Part shown: in pieces, positions 8,073 to 15,108 of the stretch
How the letters are laid out: each line of letters starts with the position of its first letter
Numbering within the stretch: position 1 is the first letter of the stretch
DNA from: Amycolatopsis thermophila
GTDB taxonomy: Bacteria; Actinomycetota; Actinomycetes; Mycobacteriales; Pseudonocardiaceae
Direction of reading: 5' to 3'
NCBI RefSeq assembly: GCF_030814215.1
Contig: NZ_JAUSUT010000001.1
Coordinates: 2,046,001-2,110,000 of the forward strand
Length of the DNA stretch: 64,000 nucleotides
The notes under the pieces: model-generated
Database searches by the model: none
What the model was told of the DNA's origin: nothing
What the model saw: the letters and a program-made list of their open reading frames with translations, nothing else
Made by a program: the position numbers and the translations under genes

Positions 8073-9500
8073 GTGGATCCCATCGTGCAGACGAGTTCCG
8101 GTGCCGTCCGGGGGTGTACCGACGGGGATGTCAGCTCCTTCAAGGGCATTCCGTTCGCCGGGCCCCTGACGGGTGCCGCGCGGTTCGCGGCGCCGTCGGA
8201 GCCTCCGCGGTGGGACGGGACCCGCGACGCGCTCGAGTTCTCCGCCGCGCCGCCGCAGGGGAACCTGTTCCCCGGGGTGCCGTCGGCGTGGCGGCCGGGC
8301 GACGGGGACGACAGCCTGAGCGTCAACGTGTGGACCCCGGACCCGGGACGGGCGAACCTGCCCGTCATGGTCTGGATCTACGGCGGCGCATACCTGATGG
8401 GCACCGCGCGCCAGCCCGAGTACGACGGCACCAACCTGGCCCGCGCGGGAGTCGTCGTCGTGTCGTTCAACTACCGCGTCGGCCTCGAGGGGTTCGGCTG
8501 GCTGCCCGGGGCGCCCGCCAACCGGGCCTTCCTGGACCAGCTCGCGGCGCTGCGCTGGGTCCAGGAGAACATCGCGAACTTCGGCGGCGACCCGGGCAAC
8601 GTGACCGTCTTCGGCGGCGACCCGGGCAACGTGACCGTCTTCGGCGAGTCCGCGGGCGGCACCTCGGTCGCCGCGCTCACCGCGTCCGACGCCGCGCGCG
8701 GGCTGTTCGGCAAGGCGATCGGGCAGAGCATCGCCCACGGGTTCCTCTCCGAGAACCGCGTGCGGCGCACCACCGAACGCATCGCGGACGCGCTCGGGGT
8801 CCCGGCCACCGTCGAGGGCTTCGCCCAGGTCCCGTCCGAGGCGATCCACGCCGTGCAGATGGTGCCCGGCGAGATCACGCCGTTCGGCCCGGTCGTGGAC
8901 GGCGACCTGCTCACCGACCTGCCGTGGCGCACCCTCCGCGCCGACGTGGACCTCGTCGCCGGCTTCACCCGCGACGAGTTCACCCTCTTCGTCGCCGGCC
9001 AGGACCTCTCCGGTGCCGACCCCGCCGCGACCGCCGACGCCGTGGGCCTGCCCGCCGGCGCGGTCGCCGAGTACCGCGCCGCCCACCCCGGCGTCTCCGA
9101 CGCCGACCTGCACGTCCTCATCCTGTCCGACCGCACGTTCCGCATGCCGACGCTGTGGTCCGCGGAGAACCACGCCGGCCGCAGCTGGTGCTACGAGCTG
9201 ACCTGGCAATCCCCCGCGCTCGGCGGCATCCTGCGCTCCTGCCACGGGCTCGACGTGCCGCTCACGTTCGGCAACTTCGCCGGTCCGCTCGCCGAGATGC
9301 TGCTGGGCAACCCGGCGCCGCCCGAGGCCGAGGTGCTGTCGGCGGGCATCCGCGAGGCGTGGGTGTCGTTCGCCACCACGGGCGACCCCGGTTGGCCCGA
9401 GTACGACAAGGACGACCGCCTCACCCGGATCTGGGACGTCCCGGTCTCCGTGGCGAGCGACCCGATCGCGAGTTCGCGGAGGATCTGGCAGGCCGCGTGA
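8073..9500 (+). CDS. Carboxylesterase type B (alpha/beta hydrolase) with an internal 10-residue duplication
   Basis: 475 residues from GTG 8073. This family hydrolyses carboxylic esters. The oxyanion-hole region VMVWIYGGAY, the nucleophile elbow FGESAGG (Ser193), the acid block AGFTRDEFTLF and the His block SCHGLDVPLTFGN are all present. The stretch FGGDPGNVTV occurs twice in a row immediately before the nucleophile elbow, whereas the family has it once. The DNA is an exact 30-bp tandem repeat. The insertion sits in the strand leading to the catalytic Ser and may distort it. The gene is otherwise intact and full length. Confidence 0.9.
   Translation: MDPIVQTSSGAVRGCTDGDVSSFKGIPFAGPLTGAARFAAPSEPPRWDGTRDALEFSAAPPQGNLFPGVPSAWRPGDGDDSLSVNVWTPDPGRANLPVMVWIYGGAYLMGTARQPEYDGTNLARAGVVVVSFNYRVGLEGFGWLPGAPANRAFLDQLAALRWVQENIANFGGDPGNVTVFGGDPGNVTVFGESAGGTSVAALTASDAARGLFGKAIGQSIAHGFLSENRVRRTTERIADALGVPATVEGFAQVPSEAIHAVQMVPGEITPFGPVVDGDLLTDLPWRTLRADVDLVAGFTRDEFTLFVAGQDLSGADPAATADAVGLPAGAVAEYRAAHPGVSDADLHVLILSDRTFRMPTLWSAENHAGRSWCYELTWQSPALGGILRSCHGLDVPLTFGNFAGPLAEMLLGNPAPPEAEVLSAGIREAWVSFATTGDPGWPEYDKDDRLTRIWDVPVSVASDPIASSRRIWQAA
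8581..8640 (+). repeat. Exact 30-bp tandem duplication inside the carboxylesterase gene
   Basis: Positions 8581-8610 and 8611-8640 are identical. The repeat is in frame and adds ten residues just before the catalytic serine motif. Perfect identity points to a very recent slip or an assembly artefact. Confidence 0.95.
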
Positions 9501-9546
9501 GGACCGCGGCCGGTCGCCGGGACCGTCCGGCCGCTGCCGGGCTGAC

Positions 9547-9558
9547 TAGGCTGGACGC
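9547..9558 (+). promoter_or_regulatory. -10 element of a probably leaderless devR-like transcript
   Basis: TAGGCT at 9547-9552 is followed by exactly six bases and then the ATG at 9559. No Shine-Dalgarno sequence is present. Transcription would start at or next to the start codon. Confidence 0.55.
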
Positions 9559-10185
9559 ATGGCCATCGAGGTGCTGCTCGTCGACGATCACGAGGTCGTG
9601 CGGCGCGGTCTGCGCGAGATGCTCACCGACGAGCCGGACATCGAGGTGGTCGCCGAGGCGGGCAGTGCCGACGAGGCCCTCGCGGTGGCCATGCACGTCG
9701 AACCCGATGTCGCCGTCGTCGACGTGCGCCTGGGGGACGGTGACGGCGTCGCGCTGTGCCGGGAGTTGCGGGCGCGGCCGAACCCGCCGTACTGCCTGGT
9801 GCTCACCGCGTTCGACGACGAGGAGGCGATGGTCGGTGCGATCATGGCCGGCGCGTCCGGCTACCTGCTGAAACAGGTCCGCGGTCAGGACGTCGTCAAC
9901 GCCGTGCGGGAAGTGGCCGCCGGGCGGTCGCTGCTCGACCCGGTCACCACCGCCCGCGTGCTCGACAAGCTGCGGCACCCGGCGGAGGACGAGCTGGCCC
10001 GGCTCACCGACCGGGAGCGCACGGTGCTGGAGCTGATCGGCGAGGGCCTGTCCAACCGGGAGATCGCCGAACGCCTGTTCCTCGCCGAGAAGACGGTGAA
10101 GAACCACGTCACGTCGGTGCTGTCCAAGCTGGGCATGCAGCGCCGCACGCAGGCCGTCGCGTGGGTGGCGCGCCGGGGCAAGTAG
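9559..10185 (+). CDS. NarL/LuxR-type response regulator, DevR/DosR-like
   Basis: 208 residues. The N-terminal receiver has the acidic pocket DD (9-10), the phosphoacceptor Asp55 in VVDVRLGDG and the Lys of YLLKQV. The C-terminal LuxR-type helix-turn-helix (about 145-205) includes [25 protein letters not shown] and [17 protein letters not shown], the block typical of DevR/DosR. No kinase gene is adjacent. The nearest compatible kinase (GAF, HisKA_3) is at 13952-15100 at the end of the cyd operon, so partnership with it is inferred. DevR-type regulators bind GGGAC...GTCCC palindromes, and one lies upstream of cydA at 20909-20922. Confidence 0.88.
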   Translation: MAIEVLLVDDHEVVRRGLREMLTDEPDIEVVAEAGSADEALAVAMHVEPDVAVVDVRLGDGDGVALCRELRARPNPPYCLVLTAFDDEEAMVGAIMAGASGYLLKQVRGQDVVNAVREVAAGRSLLDPVTTARVLDKLRHPAEDELARLTDRERTVLELIGEGLSNREIAERLFLAEKTVKNHVTSVLSKLGMQRRTQAVAWVARRGK

Positions 10186-11241
10186 TCAGGCCAGCTGGTA
10201 GCCCCGGCCGGGCCGGACCAGCGCGGCGACGAGCCCGATCAGCGCGCCGAGCACCGTGTCGACGAGCCGGTCGGTGGTGACGGTGACCGTGTCGACGGGC
10301 GCGGACAGTGAACCGAGCAGCAGCACCAGCGGTGTCACGAACACCATCGCGACCGCGTAGTTGCGGATCACGGTCAGCTCCGCGCCGAGCAGTGCGACGA
10401 CGATCAGCACGAGCCGGACCGGTTGCGGCAGGTCGAGGGTCAGCAGCAACGCGGCGACGAGCACCCCGGCGATCGTGCCGGAAACCCGCTGCAGGAAGCG
10501 GTGCATCGTGTGCTGCAGGTGCGTGGCCTGCAGGATCGCGGCGGCCGCGACCGTCGCCCAGTACGGGTGTCCGAGTCCGAGCGCGTGCGCGAGCAGCCCG
10601 GCCGCCAGCACGGCGGCGAACACCTTCAGCGCCCGCGGCCATTCGTGCGACGACCGGTGCAGGGCGGCGCGCAGGCCGTCGCGCCACGAGGTCGTCCGGG
10701 TGCGGTCGTGGTCGAAGAACAGCCACCCGGACAACGCCACGGCACAGGCCACGACCGCCCCGGCGGCCGCGGCACCGACCTGGGCCGCGACACCCGGCCA
10801 GCTGACCGGGAACGCGGACGTGGTGCCGGCGGCGAAGACGAACATGAGCCCGCCGGGCGGGCCCGACCGGATACCGTCCGTGAACAGTTTCGCGGCGGCC
10901 GCGACCGCGGCGACGAGGATCGCGACGGGCAGCGGCCCCCACCCGGCCGCCGAAGCCATCCCGCCGAGGCCGACCGCGACCGTCAGACCTGCGCCGATCA
11001 CAGCGAGCACGCGGGCCCGCACCGGGTACGGCTCGAACCGGGCGTGCACCGCGGTCATCCCACCGAACGCGGCGGCGGGGGCCAGCTCGGTGTGCCCTGC
11101 GATCACAACGGCGACCAGGACTATGTTCGCCCCGACCATGGCCCGTAACGCGGACACCCAGGCCCGGTCCACCGGGCGCAGGCGCCACCAGCCGCGCGGC
11201 GAGAGCGCGCGGAGGAGGTCGTGGCGGCCAAAATCATTCAC
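10186..11241 (-). CDS. FUSC-family inner-membrane protein (aromatic-acid-exporter-like)
   Basis: About 351 residues with ten or so hydrophobic segments in two sets, separated by a cytosolic stretch ([18 protein letters not shown]). The blocks HPYWATVAAAAILQ and RVSGTIAGVLVAALLL are the hallmark of FUSC/ArAE proteins, which export small aromatic acids or drugs. GTG 11241 (NDFGRHDLLRAL) is preferred to the in-frame TTG at 11262 because TAGTAT lies 7 nt upstream, giving a leaderless transcript. It is divergent from a MarR gene 44 bp away, which suggests MarR control. The stop directly abuts the convergent response-regulator gene. Confidence 0.82.
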   Translation of the reverse strand: MNDFGRHDLLRALSPRGWWRLRPVDRAWVSALRAMVGANIVLVAVVIAGHTELAPAAAFGGMTAVHARFEPYPVRARVLAVIGAGLTVAVGLGGMASAAGWGPLPVAILVAAVAAAAKLFTDGIRSGPPGGLMFVFAAGTTSAFPVSWPGVAAQVGAAAAGAVVACAVALSGWLFFDHDRTRTTSWRDGLRAALHRSSHEWPRALKVFAAVLAAGLLAHALGLGHPYWATVAAAAILQATHLQHTMHRFLQRVSGTIAGVLVAALLLTLDLPQPVRLVLIVVALLGAELTVIRNYAVAMVFVTPLVLLLGSLSAPVDTVTVTTDRLVDTVLGALIGLVAALVRPGRGYQLA

Positions 11242-11285
11242 GAGTAAAATACTACCGAACAATTCGTGTACGAAGGAGCTCAGCG
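11242..11285. promoter_or_regulatory. Shared divergent promoter and candidate MarR operator
   Basis: The 44 bp hold a leftward -10 (TAGTAT, complement of 11249-11254), a rightward -10-like TAAAAT (11245-11250) and the MarR ribosome-binding site GAAGGAG (11272-11278). CGAA (11256-11259), TTCG (11263-11266) and CGAA (11271-11274) form overlapping inverted repeats that a MarR dimer could bind. Confidence 0.45.
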
Positions 11286-11771
11286 GTGAGTGATCTCGTC
11301 GACAGGGTGCGGCGCCAGTGGCAGGACGTGCACCCGGACCTCGACACGTCCGGGATGGCCGTGGTCGGCCGCGTGCTGCGCCTCGCGTCGCTGATCCGCC
11401 GCGCGACCGACGACCTCCTGCTGGCCCACGACCTCAACCGCCCCGAGTTCGACGTGCTGTGCGCGTTGCGGCGCAACGAGGTCCTCAACCCCGGGCAGAT
11501 CAGCCGCGAGATGCTGTCCTCCGGCGCCGCGATCACCAAACGCCTCGACCGGCTCGAACGACTGGGCCTGGTGTCCCGGACCGCGAGCGAACGCGACCGG
11601 CGCGTGGTGCAGGTGCGGCTCACCGAGCGGGGCGTCGAGCTGATCGACGAACTGCTGCCGGAACACCTCGACGGCGAGAAGGTCGCGCTGGCGAACCTGA
11701 GCAGCGCGGAACAGGACGAGCTGGCGGGGTTGCTGAAGGTGATGCTGGAGACGCTGGAAGGCGTGGCCTGA
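11286..11771 (+). CDS. MarR-family transcriptional regulator
   Basis: 161 residues from GTG 11286 behind a GAAGGAG site. The winged helix-turn-helix is clear: LNRPEFDVLCALRRN, LNPGQISREMLSSGAAITKRLDRLERLGLVSR and the wing ERDRRVVQVRLTERG. The C-terminal helices (EQDELAGLLKVMLETLEG) form the usual dimer interface. MarR proteins repress nearby genes and release DNA on binding phenolic ligands. The divergent FUSC exporter is therefore the likely target. The ligand is unknown. Confidence 0.9.
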   Translation: MSDLVDRVRRQWQDVHPDLDTSGMAVVGRVLRLASLIRRATDDLLLAHDLNRPEFDVLCALRRNEVLNPGQISREMLSSGAAITKRLDRLERLGLVSRTASERDRRVVQVRLTERGVELIDELLPEHLDGEKVALANLSSAEQDELAGLLKVMLETLEGVA

Positions 11772-11839
11772 GGAGTGGGACGGCCGGAGCCACCCCACGC
11801 CGCAGGCCAGCACCGCACGGTACTCCGGCGCCTTCTTCA

Positions 11840-12345
11840 CCGCGCCGTGTCGTAGGACGCCTCCCGCACGTCCGGGGTCGCACCGTCGGTCGACTCCCCA
11901 GCAACTCCCGCGCGAGAGCCCGTGCACATCGGCCAGCGCCCGCTGGAACGCCGCGAACTCGGCCTTCTTCCGTCCAGCAGCTTGCGCGTGCTGCACACGC
12001 AGCCGTGCAAGGCGCCCTTCAGGCTCGGTACGTCACCGCGCGCGGGCGGGCCGCCTCCGCCTGCTGCCCGATCGGCTGGAAGAACGCCAGCGCGTCCACC
12101 CGCCCGGACTTCGATCGCGGAGGCCGCCGCGCTGCCCGGGTTCACCAGCGCCTCGGTGCCGCTGCCCGGCCCGGTGATGCCGATCTTGCGGCCCACCAGC
12201 GCCTGGACCTTCTCCGCCGGTGTTCCCGCGTCCGGGAACTTGGCCAGGTGGAAGGCGTCCGTCCGGCCGCGGAGTTGAAGGACGTCCACCGGGTCGGCCG
12301 CCATGCCGGCGGCGGCGAGATCGGCCTGCACCTGCGCCCACATGG
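11840..12345 (-). pseudogene. Remnant of an ABC-transporter solute-binding protein (NMT1/SsuA-like)
   Basis: Coding similarity survives only in pieces scattered over different minus-strand frames. One frame reads DAFHLAKFPDAGTPAEKVQA and LVGRKIGITGPGSGTEALVN, typical of periplasmic NMT1/THI5-like binding proteins. The following piece GRVDALAFFQPIGQQAEAAR is in another frame, and AEFAAFQRALADVHGLSR in yet another. Each breaks off at stops. No start with a ribosome-binding site was found. It belongs with the neighbouring GntR and dehydrogenase genes as the transport part of a lost catabolic cluster (inference). Confidence 0.5.
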
Positions 12346-12364
12346 GCGGCTTGGCGCCCTCCGG

Positions 12365-12494
12365 TTAGCGGTCCTGGCACTGCCGCTGGTTCGCGCTGTC
12401 CACAGTGGGCAGCCAGACGAACCGCGCCCCGGGGACGCCCCAGCGCACCACGGCATCACGTCCGGCCGACGTCGATGTGCACGTCGTAGGCGGC
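12365..12494 (-). pseudogene. Remnant of an amidohydrolase-like (DUF6282-type) protein
   Basis: One minus-strand frame reads YDVHIDVG before a stop, resembling the metal-binding D-x-H-x-H start of DUF6282 proteins. The adjacent frame continues with GARFVWLPTVDSAN, resembling the WLPTVD block of the same family, and stops at 12365. Both fragments are too short to be functional and are out of frame with each other. They sit directly next to the stop of the GntR gene. Confidence 0.4.
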
Positions 12495-13139
12495 TCAGGC
12501 CTGCTCGGACTCCCGGAGTGCGCCGATCACGCTGCTCAGGTGCGTCCGGACCGCCGCGGACGCCGCCGCGCCGTCGTGCGCGCAGATCGCGTCGATGATG
12601 GCCAGGTGCTCCGGCAGCGAGACCGACGGACGGCCCGGCCGCATCGCGAGCCGGAACTGGTGGCGCACGCTCTGCGCGCGCAGCCGCTCCAGCACCTGAC
12701 CGGCGGTGTGCTGGCCGCTGATCTCGCGGACCCGGCGGTGCAGCTCCTGGTTCAACCCCGAGTAGCCGACGACGTCACCGGACGCGACGGCCTTGCGCAT
12801 CGCCTCGCCGAGCGCCTGCAGCTCGCGGATCTCCTCCTCCGAGATGCGCTCGGCGGCCTTCTCCGCGCACAGGCCCTCCACGACCATGCGCACCTCGGAG
12901 ATCTCGATGGCCTCCTCGAGCGACACCGCCCGCACCCGCGCGCCGCGGTTCTGCACGCGCTCGACCAGGCCCTCGTTCGTCAGCTCGAGCAGCGCGATGC
13001 GGATGTTGGCGCGGCTGGCGTCGAACTGCGCGGAGAGGTCGGCCTCGACCAGGCGCTGGTTCGGCACGAACTCGCCGCGGATGATCGCCTCCCGGATGGC
13101 GTCCACCACCGGCTTCTCGGCTTCGGCCTGCTCTGCCAC
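12495..13139 (-). CDS. GntR-family regulator, FadR/FCD subgroup
   Basis: 214 residues from GTG 13139, with GGGAG five bases upstream (ATG 13157 is possible). The N-terminal winged helix reads VVDAIREAIIRGEF, RLVEADLSAQFDASRANIRIAL and GLVERVQNRGARV. The C-terminal helical FCD domain (about 80-210) has the metal-ligand pattern Asn/His in LNQELHRRVREISG and the late His in PEHLAIIDAICAHD. FCD regulators sense organic acids. It is divergent from the dehydrogenase gene at 13224, with a palindromic operator between them, so repression of that gene is likely. The other genes of the locus are eroded. Confidence 0.88.
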   Translation of the reverse strand: MAEQAEAEKPVVDAIREAIIRGEFVPNQRLVEADLSAQFDASRANIRIALLELTNEGLVERVQNRGARVRAVSLEEAIEISEVRMVVEGLCAEKAAERISEEEIRELQALGEAMRKAVASGDVVGYSGLNQELHRRVREISGQHTAGQVLERLRAQSVRHQFRLAMRPGRPSVSLPEHLAIIDAICAHDGAAASAAVRTHLSSVIGALRESEQA

Positions 13140-13155
13140 GCACACTCCCGCTCGC

Positions 13156-13189
13156 ATTGTTGACAATTTTGTCGAGAAGATCGTCTACT
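13156..13189 (+). promoter_or_regulatory. Promoter of the dehydrogenase gene with an overlapping GntR operator
   Basis: TTGACA at 13160-13165 is a consensus -35. A -10-like TCTACT lies at 13184-13189. The inverted repeat ATTGT (13156-13160) / ACAAT (13163-13167) overlaps the -35, and TTGT follows at 13168-13171. The AT-rich palindrome stands out in this GC-rich context and suits FadR-type GntR binding. Confidence 0.5.
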
Positions 13190-13223
13190 CGAATGGTAGC
13201 CGGTCGTCGAGGAGGAGCCCCTT

Positions 13224-14024
13224 ATGTCCGGAAAGCCGCCCGTCATCGCCGTCCTCGGCCTCGGGGAGGCGGGTACCGAGTTCGCCCGCGACCTGGGCGC
13301 GGCCGGTGCCGTGGTGCGCGGGTACGACCCGGTGGTGGACTCCGAGTTCGGCAGCGAGGCCGAGGCAGCCCACGGCGCCGACCTGGTGCTCAGCGTCAAC
13401 AGCTCGGCGGCCGCGGTCGGCGCGCTGCGGGCCGGCCTGCCCGAGGTCAGCGGCATCTGGGCCGACCTGAACACCGCCTCGCCCGGCAAGAAGCGCGAGC
13501 TCGCCGCGATCGCCGCCGGGTCCGCGGTCGGCTTCGCCGACGTGGCGATCATGGCGCCGGTACCCGGTCGCGGGCTGAAGGTACCGATGCTCGCCACCGG
13601 ACCCGCGGCCGACGGGGTCGCGAAGATCCTCGGCGAGCTCGGTGCGTCGGTCGAGGTGCTGCCCGGCGAGGCCGGGCTGGCCGCGGAACGGAAGCTGCTG
13701 CGCAGCGTGTTCTTCAAGGGCATGTCGGCCGCCGTGGTCGAGGCGCTGGAGGCGGCCCGCACGGCGGGCGTCGAGGACTGGCTGCGCGGGGTGATCGAGG
13801 ACGAGCTGAGCAACGCGAGCGCCGCCACGGTGGAGCGGCTGGTCACCGGCAGCCACAAGCACGCCCAGCGGCGCACCGCGGAAATGGCCGCCGCGGCGGA
13901 GATGCTCGGCGAGCTCGGCGTGGCCGCGGACGTCGCGACGGCGTCGCGTGATCAACTGGCGCGCTTGTCCAGCGGCAGCTCGAACGCGACGAGCGTGCCG
14001 AGGCTCGGCGAGGAGTTGAGGTAG
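13224..14024 (+). CDS. NAD(P)-dependent 6-phosphogluconate-dehydrogenase-like oxidoreductase (DUF1932 type)
   Basis: 266 residues from ATG 13224 behind GGAGGAG. The Rossmann fold begins IAVLGLGEAGTEFARDL, with the nucleotide-ribose acid in GYDP. The conserved WADLNTASPGKK, FADVAIMAPVPGRG and KLLRSVFFKGMSA (catalytic-Lys region of beta-hydroxyacid dehydrogenases) follow, then a helical C-terminal domain. The last 73 bp run antisense into the kinase gene on the other strand. Normal family similarity ends about where the overlap begins, so the tail may be an extension past a lost stop. The substrate is unknown. The divergent GntR regulator and adjacent pseudogenes suggest a reduced catabolic locus. 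Confidence 0.82.
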   Translation: MSGKPPVIAVLGLGEAGTEFARDLGAAGAVVRGYDPVVDSEFGSEAEAAHGADLVLSVNSSAAAVGALRAGLPEVSGIWADLNTASPGKKRELAAIAAGSAVGFADVAIMAPVPGRGLKVPMLATGPAADGVAKILGELGASVEVLPGEAGLAAERKLLRSVFFKGMSAAVVEALEAARTAGVEDWLRGVIEDELSNASAATVERLVTGSHKHAQRRTAEMAAAAEMLGELGVAADVATASRDQLARLSSGSSNATSVPRLGEELR

Positions 14025-15100
14025 AACTTGCCGCCCGCGCGCTTGGCGCGTTCCTCGAGGTGCCGCAGGCCGCGGGTCTGCACGTCCTGCGGCACGCCCG
14101 CGCCGTTGTCGCGCACGCGCAGGCGCACCTCGTTCGCGTCGCGCACCAGCGTCACCCTGGTCTCGCTCGCCCCGGAGTGCCGGACCACATTGGACAGCGC
14201 CTCGCGCAGCGCGGCGCGGATGTGGTCGGCCCGCTCGGCCGGGATGTCGGCCAGCTCGCCGGACAGCTCCAGCGTGGGCGGGAAGCCGAGCAGCTCCCCG
14301 GCGATCCGCACTTCGGCGCGCGCCGACTCCGCCAGGTCGGTCGACGGCGGCTTCTCCGCCTCGGGCTCCGGCGACCGCAGCTCGCGCACGGTGTGCCGGA
14401 TCTCCTCGATGGTCTGGTCGAGCTGGTCGATCGCCTCGCCGAGCCGGGTCGCGTCGGTGGCGGCGAACCGCTTGCGCATCCGGCGGCGCACGCGGTCGAG
14501 CTGCATCCCGGCGGCGTACAACCGCTGCACGATCACGTCGTGCAGTTCGCGCGCGATGCGCTCGCGCTCCTGGTAGAGCGTGATGCGGTGCCGGTCGTTC
14601 GCGGCCTCGGCCAGCGCCAGCACGACGCCGACCTGCGCGGCGAACGCCGTCAGCACCTCGACCGTGGCCTCGTCGAACGGCCGGCCGGACCGCTCCCGGT
14701 ACACGGCCAGCGCGCCCAGCACCCGGCCACCGGACCCGAACGGAGCGGCGGCGAACGGCCCGAACCGGCGCAGCTCGGACGGCACGTACGGGGCGGTGCG
14801 CGGGTCGACGGTCATGTCGTCGGCCACCACGGTGACGCCACCGCGGGCGACCTGACCGGCCGCGGACTCGGCCGGCAGCACCACCCCGCGCGGGTCCTCG
14901 TAGTGGGTGCCGTGGGCGGCCTCGACGGACACCTTGCCGTCGTCCGCCCGCACCATCACCAGGCACAGGTCGGCACCGGCCAGTTCGGCGGCCCGGTGCA
15001 CCACCGAGTCGAGGACCGCGTCGGGGTCGCCGCCGGACAGGGCGGCGGTGGTGATCTCCGTGGCCGCGGACAGCGCGCGGGCGGCGAGCGTGGGTTCCAT
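13952..15100 (-). CDS. GAF-domain sensor histidine kinase (NarL-type partner, DevS-like), last gene of the cyd operon
   Basis: 382 residues from ATG 15100, which begins 8 nt after the cydDC stop. Residues about 20-165 form one GAF domain. A HisKA_3 helix follows with ERERIARELHDVIVQRLYAAG (phosphoacceptor His near 187), as in DevS/DosT. The HATPase has REALSNVVRHSGAS (N box) and RVRDNGAGV (G1). There is no membrane segment, so it is cytosolic. Its place in a bd-oxidase operon suggests redox or oxygen sensing. Haem or other ligand binding cannot be judged from the sequence. A DevR-like regulator lies 4 kb away at 9559-10185. Confidence 0.85.
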   Translation of the reverse strand: MEPTLAARALSAATEITTAALSGGDPDAVLDSVVHRAAELAGADLCLVMVRADDGKVSVEAAHGTHYEDPRGVVLPAESAAGQVARGGVTVVADDMTVDPRTAPYVPSELRRFGPFAAAPFGSGGRVLGALAVYRERSGRPFDEATVEVLTAFAAQVGVVLALAEAANDRHRITLYQERERIARELHDVIVQRLYAAGMQLDRVRRRMRKRFAATDATRLGEAIDQLDQTIEEIRHTVRELRSPEPEAEKPPSTDLAESARAEVRIAGELLGFPPTLELSGELADIPAERADHIRAALREALSNVVRHSGASETRVTLVRDANEVRLRVRDNGAGVPQDVQTRGLRHLEERAKRAGGKFYLNSSPSLGTLVAFELPLDKRAS

Positions 15101-15108
15101 GAGCAGGG

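Noticed and set aside
11261-11996. Long minus-strand frame opposite the MarR gene
   Set aside because: It is antisense to a clear winged-helix regulator. Only the piece beyond 11840 carries recognisable similarity, and that is annotated as a pseudogene.
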